NCBI GenBank assembly: GCA_041920275.1
Contig: JAYRSE010000025.1
Coordinates: forward strand, 1 to 27,849
Length of the DNA stretch: 27,849 nt
Direction of reading: 5' to 3'
From: UBA12088 sp041920275
GTDB taxonomy: Bacteria > Patescibacteriota > Minisyncoccia > Phycocordibacterales > UBA12088
Of this stretch, positions 14,121 to 22,531 are shown in pieces (the first letter of the stretch is position 1; each line of letters starts with the position of its first letter). A program made the translations under genes and the position numbers. The notes beneath the pieces were generated by a model. The model did not search any database, was not told the origin of the DNA, and saw only the letters and a list, made by a program, of their open reading frames with translations.

Positions 14121-14565
14121 GATGGAACGGTTCATGGGTACCCACCAGCTCGCGATCCGCGTGGAGGAAGATGTCCAAACGCTGGGCACGCTGAAGCAGG
14201 AAGGCCTCATCGCCTTCCTTGCCACGCTCGTCCGCAACGGCGAGGTCATCGCGCAAGGGCGGGGTGCCGTGGTCCTCAGTCCCACAAACCAGTACATGGA
14301 CCGCGCCATACACACCGCGTTCAACTCGGCGGTCTCTGATGCGGTCATCCGCGCCACGAAGGTGCTTGATACCTTCTCAGGGATACCGATGCCCAAGCAA
14401 AGGGAGCGCAGGGACATGCAGAAGGCGACCGAAAAACAGCTTACCTACCTCGGCGAGCTTATCCGCACCAAGTGCGTGGTACAGTCCCACCGCAAGATGC
14501 TGGAGGACAAGTTACCAACGCTTAGCAAGGATGAGGCGTCACGGATGATTGAAAAGCTACGGTAA
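14002..14565 (+). CDS. Hypothetical protein of a mobile element, two-domain
   Basis: The 187-residue protein begins inside the preceding SymE-like gene; a second in-frame ATG lies at 14008. The first domain (about 18-130) is alpha/beta, with GLIAFLATLVRNGEVIAQGRG followed by a helical region AIHTAFNSAVSDAVIRATKVL. The second (about 137-187) is a small helical domain starting with ATEKQLTYLGELI and ending KDEASRMIEKL. An ATxKQxxYL...EAS-x-x-I-x-x-L tail of this kind is frequent in phage and plasmid DNA-metabolism proteins. The general plan suggests a single-strand-binding or annealing accessory protein, but I cannot assign a family. It is followed by a strong intrinsic terminator. Confidence 0.6.
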   Translation: MPMQTTTNHRQPVPSPIDRLEILKQQAFNVRNPDHPARREMERFMGTHQLAIRVEEDVQTLGTLKQEGLIAFLATLVRNGEVIAQGRGAVVLSPTNQYMDRAIHTAFNSAVSDAVIRATKVLDTFSGIPMPKQRERRDMQKATEKQLTYLGELIRTKCVVQSHRKMLEDKLPTLSKDEASRMIEKLR

Positions 14566-14614
14566 CAAACCATAATGTCCCTGCGCAGTGTCATGGGAGC
14601 AAAAAGTAACACAG

Positions 14615-14645
14615 AAGGCGGGTCTCCAAGGAGGTCCGCTTTTTG
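14615..14645 (+). terminator. Strong intrinsic terminator
   Basis: GCGGGTCTCC (14618-14627) pairs with GGAGGTCCGC (14630-14639) over ten positions, two of them G-T, with an AA turn, followed directly by TTTTT. Three more A/G-T pairs can extend the base. It closes the run of small genes at 13236-14565. Confidence 0.8.
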
Positions 14646-14743
14646 TGTGCGGTAAGAATATGTGTTGTGGTACGAAGGACTGTTGTGTAAGCAAGAATAC
14701 GGCGTATTCTCAGGGCATCTTTACTAAGCAATATTACATACTT

Positions 14744-15535
14744 ATGAAATACAAATCTTATGCCGGTTATCTCGTGCTCGCAGTGGCGGTCGCCGCACTT
14801 TCAATAGGCGCCACATGGACCTACGCGAACCTCACGGCAACCACCATTAATGCGTGTATATCCAAGATCGGCACCGTGCGCATCCTCGCAGACGGCGCAC
14901 CGCTCAAGTGCATGAAGACTGAGCGCTTGCTCTCGTGGAACATCATGGGTCCCAAGGGTGACGTTGGACCGATGGGGCCTCAGGGCGTTCCGGGAGTCGG
15001 TTGGGACGAGTCACGTTTTGCGGCGCTCGAGGCGCGTACCACAGCGCTTGAGGCCACCCCAAGCGACCCTCCTACCGATCCGGAAGACCCAGGGGAATCA
15101 CATGAAGATGGATTGTTTGCAGAGATTGTAAGTACTGATGCGGAAAGTGTAATCAGAGATGACGGCAAAGACTATGCCCAATTTACGATTAAGCTTGATC
15201 TTACCGCCTACGGTGATGATTATTTCGTGAGCGCGACAAGCACAGACGCACTCGGTTTAAGTGTTCGTGGTGATGCCGGGGCGGTTGCACACGGTATAGT
15301 GAGTAGTGCGCGGTCATCTACTGCAGACAAGGAAGGTGACGCGTTTCGCATCAATGAAGGCGAGACTGAGACATTCACACTCACAATAGCCTTTATCCCG
15401 GACAGCATTGGGTTTTACTTTGCGAGATTGGAACATGTTCAGTACGGCGACACAGCCACCACGCCGGTCGGCACAACACTTATGCTTGAGCCGGTGGAAG
15501 ACTATGAGACAGACTACACAGCCGTGATGGATTAA
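14744..15535 (+). CDS. Secreted collagen-like surface protein, short GXY stretch
   Basis: The 263-residue protein has a Lys-start signal or anchor segment (LVLAVAVAALSIGATWTYA, about 10-28). Next comes a domain with two cysteines, INACISKIGTVRILADG, and a C-x(n)-LLSWNIMGPKG motif (about 35-71). Six Gly-X-Y triplets (69-86) follow, then a short heptad-like segment RFAALEARTTALEA and a Pro/Asp/Glu linker. A C-terminal beta-rich domain of about 140 residues, acidic and without a recognised family, completes the protein. It would be exported and trimeric. ATG 14744 was chosen because the open frame upstream crosses a terminator hairpin and puts the signal segment internally. It shares its N-terminal domain with the convergent gene at 15651-16526. 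Confidence 0.75.
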   Translation: MKYKSYAGYLVLAVAVAALSIGATWTYANLTATTINACISKIGTVRILADGAPLKCMKTERLLSWNIMGPKGDVGPMGPQGVPGVGWDESRFAALEARTTALEATPSDPPTDPEDPGESHEDGLFAEIVSTDAESVIRDDGKDYAQFTIKLDLTAYGDDYFVSATSTDALGLSVRGDAGAVAHGIVSSARSSTADKEGDAFRINEGETETFTLTIAFIPDSIGFYFARLEHVQYGDTATTPVGTTLMLEPVEDYETDYTAVMD

Positions 15536-15555
15536 GGGTAGTCGTACGTTTTACA

Positions 15556-15594
15556 GCAAAATCTGCCCCCTCCCTCGCGGATGGGGCTATTTGC
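15556..15594. terminator. Hairpin between convergent collagen-like genes
   Basis: GCAAA (15556-15560) pairs with TTTGC (15590-15594), and GCCCC (15565-15569) with GGGGC (15583-15587). The T/A-rich edges give T runs on both strands, so it can act as a weak bidirectional terminator for the two genes that meet here. Confidence 0.5.
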
Positions 15595-15650
15595 GTTCCA
15601 ATGTCCGACCGATACAAGCCTGATTATGTTTGGAGGTCGTTGGATTGGTA

Positions 15651-16526
15651 CTACTCCACAACAACACGCAGGGGCCAGGCAAGTGGTTCGGTGAAGGGTA
15701 AGGTGACTTCTGTTAGTGGCCAGAGCCAACGGTTTTCATGAGACGCATCGAGACATCGAGTAGCTTGTGCGTACGAGAGGGCGACGTCTGTTAATGTTGC
15801 ATCTCGCTGAGTGCCGGTGAAGTAACGCTTTGACATCCCAGTGATAGCCGTTCGGGTAACGTCGGTTGGGGCGAGTCTCATTGAGCTATAAGCATCCCCA
15901 GTGCAACCACTCTGACTAAAGAACACTTGGGGTCCCTCATCGGTCTGCAGATTTACCGTGGCTTGATCTGTATTCTGATTAAAGGTTAAAGAAAGCCCTG
16001 TTTCGGGGATAACACTGGAGTAGTATCGTACGTCTTCTTTACCCATGTAAATACCAAGATCTTGGCCACGACCATCCTCGAGTCGCAGAGTTGCACCACC
16101 TGTCCCTGCAGGCCCTTGGGGGCCTGTTTCCCCTCGTTCTCCCACTGGCCCCGGTTCACCTTGTGGTCCGGCAGGCCCTTGTTCGCCTTGCTTACCCTGA
16201 GGTCCAGCGTCACCACTATCGCCTTTGTCTCCCTTTGGGCCAGGATCACCTTGAGACCCCGCGGGGCCCGCTTCACCCTGTGGGCCGATAGGTCCGGTCT
16301 CACCTTGTTCCCCTTTCTCGCCCTGGGGACCGGAGATATTCCATGAAAGGAGCTTCTCGTGCTTTAGACACTGTATGGGGCTGCCATCGGGAATAATGCG
16401 CACTAGTCCTATTTTGGACACGCATGCGTTGATGGGGGTATCCGCGAGCTGTGCGTAAGTTAGGGTGCTGGTAAGGGTGAGTGCGACGACTGCAATGCCG
16501 AGGCCTAGTTTTGTAGTTTTTGTCAT
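15651..16526 (-). CDS. Secreted collagen-like surface protein, long GXY stretch
   Basis: The 291-residue protein begins with a typical signal peptide (MTKTTKLGLGIAVVALTLTS, ending TYA-Q near residue 25). It is followed by INACVSKIGLVRIIPDGSP, a second cysteine and LLSWNISGPQG, the same domain as in the neighbouring convergent protein. Residues 66-143 form 26 uninterrupted Gly-X-Y triplets with many GPQ, GEx and GDx units, as in bacterial collagen-like proteins that fold into charged triple helices without hydroxyproline. The last 145 residues form a beta-rich globular domain with two cysteines (SGCTGDAYSS and ATRCLDAS) that may form a disulfide. It is probably a cell-surface fibre or adhesin. 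The GXY repeats make the DNA repetitive but not CRISPR-like. Confidence 0.8.
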   Translation of the reverse strand: MTKTTKLGLGIAVVALTLTSTLTYAQLADTPINACVSKIGLVRIIPDGSPIQCLKHEKLLSWNISGPQGEKGEQGETGPIGPQGEAGPAGSQGDPGPKGDKGDSGDAGPQGKQGEQGPAGPQGEPGPVGERGETGPQGPAGTGGATLRLEDGRGQDLGIYMGKEDVRYYSSVIPETGLSLTFNQNTDQATVNLQTDEGPQVFFSQSGCTGDAYSSMRLAPTDVTRTAITGMSKRYFTGTQRDATLTDVALSYAQATRCLDASHENRWLWPLTEVTLPFTEPLAWPLRVVVE

Positions 16527-16640
16527 ATGACATCAGTTTAACACTTGTGAGGGTTGGAGCAATTGCAGAGATAGCGTAGCGTGCGCCACTCGAGACTATC
16601 TTGCTTGCCTTATCCATTAGCAAAGCGTGAGAATCTGGGG

Positions 16641-16656
16641 TAAAATGGCACATACT
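16641..16656 (+). promoter_or_regulatory. Tentative promoter of the restriction cassette
   Basis: TAAAAT (16641-16646) matches five of six bases of the -10 consensus, with TTAGCA (16617-16622, four of six of the -35) 18 bp upstream. An alternative is CATACT (16651-16656) inside CATACTGTCTAGT, which resembles TATACTGTATAGT at the atpB promoter. Either would leave a leader of only 5-15 nt before the SNF2-type gene. Confidence 0.35.
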
Positions 16657-16667
16657 GTCTAGTACAC

Positions 16668-19526
16668 ATGTCTGATATTACCGAATACCATACGAAGTAC
16701 TTTGCCTATGAGCTCACGCGCGAGTACTCTTCGGATGACCTACAGAAATTTACCCGCACTCTCCTTAATGCCAAGGTTGATCTCAATCCGCACCAAGTCG
16801 AAGCGGCTCTGTTTGCGTTTCGCTCCCCATTCTCAAAAGGAGCTATTTTGGCCGATGAGGTTGGTCTGGGCAAGACCATAGAAGCGGGTATTCTCCTTTC
16901 TCAAAAGTGGGCGGAGAAGAAACGAAAAATTCTTCTCGTGATGCCGTCGAGCCTGCGAAAACAGTGGCAACAAGAGCTACAGGATAAGTTCTATTTACCC
17001 TCCCTCATTTTGGAAGCTGGAACCTTTAATGCTCGCCTCAAGTCTGGCACAAGTAATCCATTTGAAACCAAGGATGCAATCGTCATTTGCTCCTATCATT
17101 TTGCCAAAGCGAAAGCCGAGTACATAAAACGAGTAAGCTGGGACATCGCGTGCCTGGACGAAGCGCATAGACTCCGTAACGTCTACAAGAAAGAAAACAG
17201 GATTGCGAATGAGATCAAGGATGCACTCGTAGGCGTTCCCAAAGTACTCCTTACCGCCACACCACTACAAAACTCTCTCCTAGAGCTCTATGGCTTGGTC
17301 AGCCTCATCGATGAACAACTTTTCGGGGACATCGAAAGCTTCCGCGCGCAGTTTACCCGTGCGTCAGAGGACAGTCTCATTGACCTGCAAACACGCATAA
17401 AACCCATCTGCAAGCGAACATTGCGCAAGCAGGTACCCGACATTCCGTACACTAATCGAATCGCTATCACACAGGAGTTCATCCCGACCGAGAAAGAACA
17501 TCAATTGTACGAGGAGGTTTCGCTTTATCTCCAAAAAGCAGACTTGTTTGCGCTTCCGAAGTCACAGCGTCACCTCATGACACTCATACTCCGTAAGCTC
17601 CTCGCGTCTTCATCCTTTGCAATCTCGAGCACACTGTACAAGCTCGCCTCAAAACTGGAGAAGTATCTTGAAACAGGGACACTCGGCGTCGACGACGTGT
17701 CTGATATCCTCGAAGAGGATGAGCGTGAACTGTATGCCGAACACCAAGACGAAGTCGCGGACGAAGAAGAAGCGCCTGCCGGACCGACGTATAGCATGGC
17801 AGAGAAGCAGGCAATAGAAAATGAGATACAGACACTGAAACGCTATCACGAGCTCGCACAGTCTATAGAGCACAACGCTAAGGGTGACGCCTTGATCGAG
17901 GGCCTCGAGCGGGGATTTACTGCGCTCCAAGCGAACAATGCTCCGCAAAAAGCCGTCATATTCACCGAATCGACACGTACGCAAAACTACCTCTTTGACA
18001 TCCTGAACGCCATTCCCGCATACACAGGGAAGGTGCTCCTTTTTAACGGTACCAATACAGACCAGAAGACTAAAGAGATATATGCGGCGTACCAGAAGAA
18101 GTATGCGGGCACCGATCGTCTCAGTGGTTCTCGGAGTGCCGACACACGCGCGGCACTTGTCGATGCGTTTCGGGATGAGGGCATGATACTTATCGCCACT
18201 GAGGCGGCAGCGGAAGGGATAAACCTTCAATTTTGTAGTCTACTTGTAAACTATGACCTCCCATGGAACCCACAACGTATCGAGCAGAGAATCGGTCGCT
18301 GTCATCGATACGGACAAAAGTTTGATGTGGTCGTCATAAATTTCCTCAACAAAAAGAACGCAGCGGACCAACGAGTATACGAGCTCCTCAACGAAAAGTT
18401 TAAGCTCTTTAGTGGCGTCTTTGGGGCAAGTGATGAAGTGTTAGGCGCAATACAGTCCGGAGTAGACTTTGAAAAGCGCATCGTACAAATCTATCAGTCG
18501 TGCCGTAGTGAAGCAGAGATCAAGATAGCGTTTGACACGCTCCGCGCAGAGCTTGATGAACAGCTCACCAGTAAGATGACCGAAGCACACAAGAAGCTTT
18601 TTGAGAATTTTGACGAGGAAGTACGAGAAAAACTTAAAGTGCAAGATATTCAAACGAAGCGAGCACTCGAAACACAAGAAAAGTATCTTTGGCAGCTTGC
18701 ACAGCACTTCCTCGGGACCCATGCGACATTTGACCCTCATGAGTACCGACTTGAGCTTCATACTGCACCTGCGGAAGGAATCCCAACAGGGGTGTACCAC
18801 ATGGACTACCGCAAAAACGAGCCACACCACTTTCGTATTAACTGCCCGCTTGCTGAGTGGCTTTTAGAGACGGCAAAGACTGCACCTACACCCGAAAGTA
18901 CTGTTCGATTCAACTACACCGACACACCTACCAAGATCAGTGTGCTTGAGCCCTTGGTCGGTCAGTCAGGAGTCTTGTCACTCAATCTGCTCCGTGTGGC
19001 TGGTGCTGATACACAAGAGCTGTTGGTCTTTTCCGGGGTCTCACATAACGGCGTGACGCTTGAGGACGACCAATGCTATCGACTCTTTTCACTCCACGCC
19101 AACACCATTGCGCCTGATATGCAACGAAGTGAGCTACTCTCACAGCATTTCACACGCAAGCAACAAGCCATACTGAACGACATCGCCGACCGCAACAGCG
19201 TATTTTTCCAGGAAGAGTCCACAAAGCTCGAGAAGTGGGCTGACGACAGAAAGGCCTCTCTCGAAAAGGATATGAAGGACACGAAGCTCCGTGTGCGTGA
19301 CCTCAACCGCGAGGCACGACAAGAAAAAGATCTTGCTAAACAGCTCGAAATACAGAAGTGCCTCAAGGACGCAGAACGGAAGCTCCGCACCTTACGGCAG
19401 AATATTTTTACTGCTGAAGACGAGATAGAGGCCGAACGTGAGCGCCTTATCACCGATTTGGAGCGACGCCTCGAGCAAAGCACCACTGTAGAACCAATTT
19501 TTAGTATCGGGTGGGAGTTGGTATAA
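16668..19526 (+). CDS. SNF2/RapA-family DNA-dependent ATPase of a restriction cassette
   Basis: The protein has 952 residues. The two-lobe SNF2 ATPase has Walker A DEVGLGKT at 63-70, followed by IEAGILLSQ. The DEAH box is at 164-167, motif III is LLTATPLQNS (about 204-213), and motifs V and VI are ATEAAAEGINLQF and RIEQRIGRCHRYGQ (about 510-550). An acidic insert (EEDERELYAEHQDEVADEEE, about 345-365) splits the lobes. Residues about 825-940 form a long charged coiled coil. The layout resembles RapA/HepA and the DrmD-type ATPases of defence loci. It starts the cassette and ends 10 nt before the methyltransferase gene. It probably translocates on DNA and remodels or licenses the methylation or cleavage complex, which is inference. 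It lacks a recognisable nuclease domain. Confidence 0.85.
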   Translation: MSDITEYHTKYFAYELTREYSSDDLQKFTRTLLNAKVDLNPHQVEAALFAFRSPFSKGAILADEVGLGKTIEAGILLSQKWAEKKRKILLVMPSSLRKQWQQELQDKFYLPSLILEAGTFNARLKSGTSNPFETKDAIVICSYHFAKAKAEYIKRVSWDIACLDEAHRLRNVYKKENRIANEIKDALVGVPKVLLTATPLQNSLLELYGLVSLIDEQLFGDIESFRAQFTRASEDSLIDLQTRIKPICKRTLRKQVPDIPYTNRIAITQEFIPTEKEHQLYEEVSLYLQKADLFALPKSQRHLMTLILRKLLASSSFAISSTLYKLASKLEKYLETGTLGVDDVSDILEEDERELYAEHQDEVADEEEAPAGPTYSMAEKQAIENEIQTLKRYHELAQSIEHNAKGDALIEGLERGFTALQANNAPQKAVIFTESTRTQNYLFDILNAIPAYTGKVLLFNGTNTDQKTKEIYAAYQKKYAGTDRLSGSRSADTRAALVDAFRDEGMILIATEAAAEGINLQFCSLLVNYDLPWNPQRIEQRIGRCHRYGQKFDVVVINFLNKKNAADQRVYELLNEKFKLFSGVFGASDEVLGAIQSGVDFEKRIVQIYQSCRSEAEIKIAFDTLRAELDEQLTSKMTEAHKKLFENFDEEVREKLKVQDIQTKRALETQEKYLWQLAQHFLGTHATFDPHEYRLELHTAPAEGIPTGVYHMDYRKNEPHHFRINCPLAEWLLETAKTAPTPESTVRFNYTDTPTKISVLEPLVGQSGVLSLNLLRVAGADTQELLVFSGVSHNGVTLEDDQCYRLFSLHANTIAPDMQRSELLSQHFTRKQQAILNDIADRNSVFFQEESTKLEKWADDRKASLEKDMKDTKLRVRDLNREARQEKDLAKQLEIQKCLKDAERKLRTLRQNIFTAEDEIEAERERLITDLERRLEQSTTVEPIFSIGWELV

Positions 19527-19536
19527 TCATGTCATC

Positions 19537-22530
19537 ATGGAAAACAATTACAAAAAACTCATTGAGACGTTGAAGCACATTTTTCAGGTTGACCGAGCTG
19601 ACTTGGACTTTGGCATATACCGCATACTCAACCAAAAGCACGAGGAGATTACCACCTTTCTGGAGAAAGACCTGTTGCCACAGGTCAAGCGCGAGCTTTC
19701 GGCATATGAGGCGGGGGATCATGACGAGATCACTCGTGAGTTGGACGAAAAGATTGCCAGTTTTCGCAAGGAAGGCTTTTCCGATGAACAGATAAATGCG
19801 AATGCCAAGATACAGGAGCTCCGTAGCAAGCTCACGAACGCAGGGCATACAGCAGAGCTGGAAAACGAAGTGTTCTCGCACTTGGTGCGTTTTTTCGAGC
19901 GTTACTACGAAGAAGGTGACTTCATCAGTAAGCGTCGCTACAAGGATGGTGTGTATGCTATCCCGTACGAGGGTGAGGAGGTTAAGCTCTACTGGGCTAA
20001 TCACGATCAGTACTACATCAAGTCCAGTGAGCGATTCAAGGATTTCTCGTTCAAGGTGGCGGGTAAAGGGATACATTTCCGTATCCGTGAAGCGGAAACA
20101 GACGCAAATAACAACAAGAACATTTCCGGCAAAGACCGTCGATTCGTGCTGTGTAAAGAAGATTTTTGGCAGGAAGACGGGGAAGCACTCAATATCTACT
20201 TTGAATATGTCAGCGTGGAGGGGAAGAAGAAACAAGAAGAGTGTAGCGCTGAAGCCGTGGCAGTTTTACGGAGCGCTCTACCACAAGAGTGGCTTGCACT
20301 TTTAATGACGCTGGCACCCACCGAAAAGCAGGCGAATCGAACGGTCTTGGATAAATTCCTTACTTCGTATACTGCCCGCAACACCTTCGACTACTTCATC
20401 CACAAAGACCTCAGCACGTTCCTCACGCGCGAGCTCGATTTCTACATCAAGAACGAAGTGATGTTCCTGGACGACATTGAAAACGAAAATGCTCCCCGTG
20501 CCGATCAGTACCTTGCGAAGGTTAAGGTGATTCGTGCTATCGCAAGGAAGCTCATCCGCATGCTTGCTCAGCTCGAAGACTTCCAGAAAAAGCTCTGGGA
20601 GAAGAAAAAGTTTGTGGTCGGTACCGGCTACTGTATCACGCTCGACCTTGTGCCCGAGCAATACTTTGACGCTATTCTCGCGAGCGACGCTCAGCGAGCA
20701 GAGTGGAAGCAACTCGGCTTTATTGACGACACGACCACGCTCGACCATGAATACCTACGCACGCACCCGACACTCTCTATAGACACAAAATTCTTCCCAG
20801 AGTGGCGCGACGAGCTACTAGCAAGCTTTGACAATTTGGATGAGCGAGTGAACGGGGTCATGATCAATTCCGAGAACTTTGGCGCACTCAATTTGTTGCA
20901 GGAGCGGTACAAGGAGCAGATAAAAGCGATTTATATTGATCCCCCGTATAACGCGCCCGGAACAAGTGAGATTCTATACAAGAACGATTTTTACCACAGC
21001 AGTTGGTTGTCATTGATGCAAAATAGAATTGCCGTAAGCAAAAATTTACTTATTGAAACTGGTGTCCAGACAACAGCTATTGATGAGAATGAGCAGGAGC
21101 GGCTTAGTATGGTACTAGATGCCATTTTTCAAGGTTATGACCGCAGTAATGTAACAGTCATTCATAATCCGAGAGGTGTTCAGGGGAAAGGCTTTTCTTA
21201 TTGCAATGAATTCTCTATTTTTACTTTCAAACATGGTTCACATTTGCCATTGAAAAAACTCGATACATCCAAACAAAAACCGCTAATGAAGACTGGGTCG
21301 AATTCTTTGCGGTCGACTGGACAGAACCAGTTCTATCCAATCTATGCGAAAGATGGTGTTGTGGTTAGGATTGGCAATGTTCCTGGGAAAGACGTACACC
21401 CAATTGCTCAGGTGGTTTCTTTGCCTAACGGCGAATTTGAGATTTGGCCATTAGACACAGATGGTAACGAACGCAAGTGGAGATATGTGGCCGGTTCGCT
21501 CTCACCCCTAATAGATCAACTAGAAGTTAGACCGGGAAGAGAGGTTGGTAGCATGACAGTCTATCTTGGCAAATCAGAGCAAGCATTTAAAACAGTGTGG
21601 GATGGGCCGGAGTACAATGCCGCCGAACACGGAAGCACATTACTAAAAAAAATGGGCATTATTAATTTTGACTTTCCCAAATCTATTTTTACCGTACGTG
21701 ATTGTGTCGATATTTGCTTACAGAGTTCAAAAAACCAAACGGTTTTAGACTACTTCGCCGGCTCCGGCACAACAGGTCACGCTGTACTTAAGCTCAACCG
21801 CGAAGATAACGAGAAAGAACATGGAAGTGGTCAGCGAAAATACATTCTTGTCGAGATGGGTGCGTACTTCGACACTGTCACCAAACCTCGCATGCAGAAG
21901 GTGGTGTACAGTGACGAGTGGAAGGATGGTAAGCCACAGGATAATGGCGAAACGGGGACACGGGAGCACATCATCAAGTACAGTAAGCTCGAAAGCTACG
22001 AAGATACCCTCAACAACCTTAGGCTTGCGCGCTCCAAGGAGCAACAATTGGCTCTTGATACGAGCAATCGACTTCGAGAAGACTATGTCCTCGGGTACAT
22101 GTTGGACATAGAGACCAAAGGTAGTGTGCTTTCGCTTGATACGTTCAGGAATCCTTTCGCGTACACTATCGAACTCGCCACCGACGTCGTGGGTGAGACG
22201 CGCAAGACTCCGGTCGATCTAGTAGAGACCTTCAACTACCTCGTCGGACTTAAGGTCGCCACCATGCGTCGCTATGGCGAGCACTTGCTCGTGGTAGAAG
22301 GGCGCACGAGGGGTGGGGAACGGACGCTCGTCATTTGGCGCAACCAAGACGTGGTAGACAGTGCCGGCCTTGATGACTTCTTTCAGAAACAACAGCTGAG
22401 CGCCACTGACTTTGAGTATGACCGCATCTATGTAAATGGCGACAATAATCTGGAGAATCTCAAGACAGAGGGTGCCCAATGGAAGGTGGGGTTGATAGAG
22501 GAAGAGTACCATAAGCGCATGTTTGCCTAA
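19537..22530 (+). CDS. Large type III-like DNA methyltransferase (Mod)
   Basis: This 997-residue amino-methyltransferase probably makes N6-methyladenine. The catalytic motif DPPYN is at 468-472 and the AdoMet-binding motif FAGSGTT at 740-746. Catalytic motif before cofactor motif is the beta-class order used by type III Mod subunits. The target-recognition region lies between them (about 480-735). Some 460 residues precede DPPYN, far more than in EcoP15I-type Mod. That N-terminal region has FGIYRILNQ, a coiled coil and FFERYYEEGDFISKRRY. The region between the motifs is clearly AT-richer than its surroundings, suggesting exchange of specificity. The frame is intact. The next gene begins after one base. 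Confidence 0.9.
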   Translation: MENNYKKLIETLKHIFQVDRADLDFGIYRILNQKHEEITTFLEKDLLPQVKRELSAYEAGDHDEITRELDEKIASFRKEGFSDEQINANAKIQELRSKLTNAGHTAELENEVFSHLVRFFERYYEEGDFISKRRYKDGVYAIPYEGEEVKLYWANHDQYYIKSSERFKDFSFKVAGKGIHFRIREAETDANNNKNISGKDRRFVLCKEDFWQEDGEALNIYFEYVSVEGKKKQEECSAEAVAVLRSALPQEWLALLMTLAPTEKQANRTVLDKFLTSYTARNTFDYFIHKDLSTFLTRELDFYIKNEVMFLDDIENENAPRADQYLAKVKVIRAIARKLIRMLAQLEDFQKKLWEKKKFVVGTGYCITLDLVPEQYFDAILASDAQRAEWKQLGFIDDTTTLDHEYLRTHPTLSIDTKFFPEWRDELLASFDNLDERVNGVMINSENFGALNLLQERYKEQIKAIYIDPPYNAPGTSEILYKNDFYHSSWLSLMQNRIAVSKNLLIETGVQTTAIDENEQERLSMVLDAIFQGYDRSNVTVIHNPRGVQGKGFSYCNEFSIFTFKHGSHLPLKKLDTSKQKPLMKTGSNSLRSTGQNQFYPIYAKDGVVVRIGNVPGKDVHPIAQVVSLPNGEFEIWPLDTDGNERKWRYVAGSLSPLIDQLEVRPGREVGSMTVYLGKSEQAFKTVWDGPEYNAAEHGSTLLKKMGIINFDFPKSIFTVRDCVDICLQSSKNQTVLDYFAGSGTTGHAVLKLNREDNEKEHGSGQRKYILVEMGAYFDTVTKPRMQKVVYSDEWKDGKPQDNGETGTREHIIKYSKLESYEDTLNNLRLARSKEQQLALDTSNRLREDYVLGYMLDIETKGSVLSLDTFRNPFAYTIELATDVVGETRKTPVDLVETFNYLVGLKVATMRRYGEHLLVVEGRTRGGERTLVIWRNQDVVDSAGLDDFFQKQQLSATDFEYDRIYVNGDNNLENLKTEGAQWKVGLIEEEYHKRMFA

Positions 22531-22531
22531 T

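Noticed and set aside
14588..14743. Upstream extension of the first collagen-like gene, adding 52 residues with several cysteines.
   Set aside because: The stretch contains a strong intrinsic terminator, and the extension would place the signal segment in the middle of the protein.
16062..16346. Plus-strand ORFs over the collagen repeat, and the impression of a repeat array at about 16090-16330.
   Set aside because: The periodicity is nine bases, from Gly-X-Y codons on the minus strand. There are no CRISPR-type repeats with unique spacers, and no cas gene is in the window.
22523..22531. TTG start for the Res gene, overlapping the end of Mod by 8 nt.
   Set aside because: An ATG at 22532 lies one base after the Mod stop and gives the same protein minus three residues; ATG is the more likely initiator.
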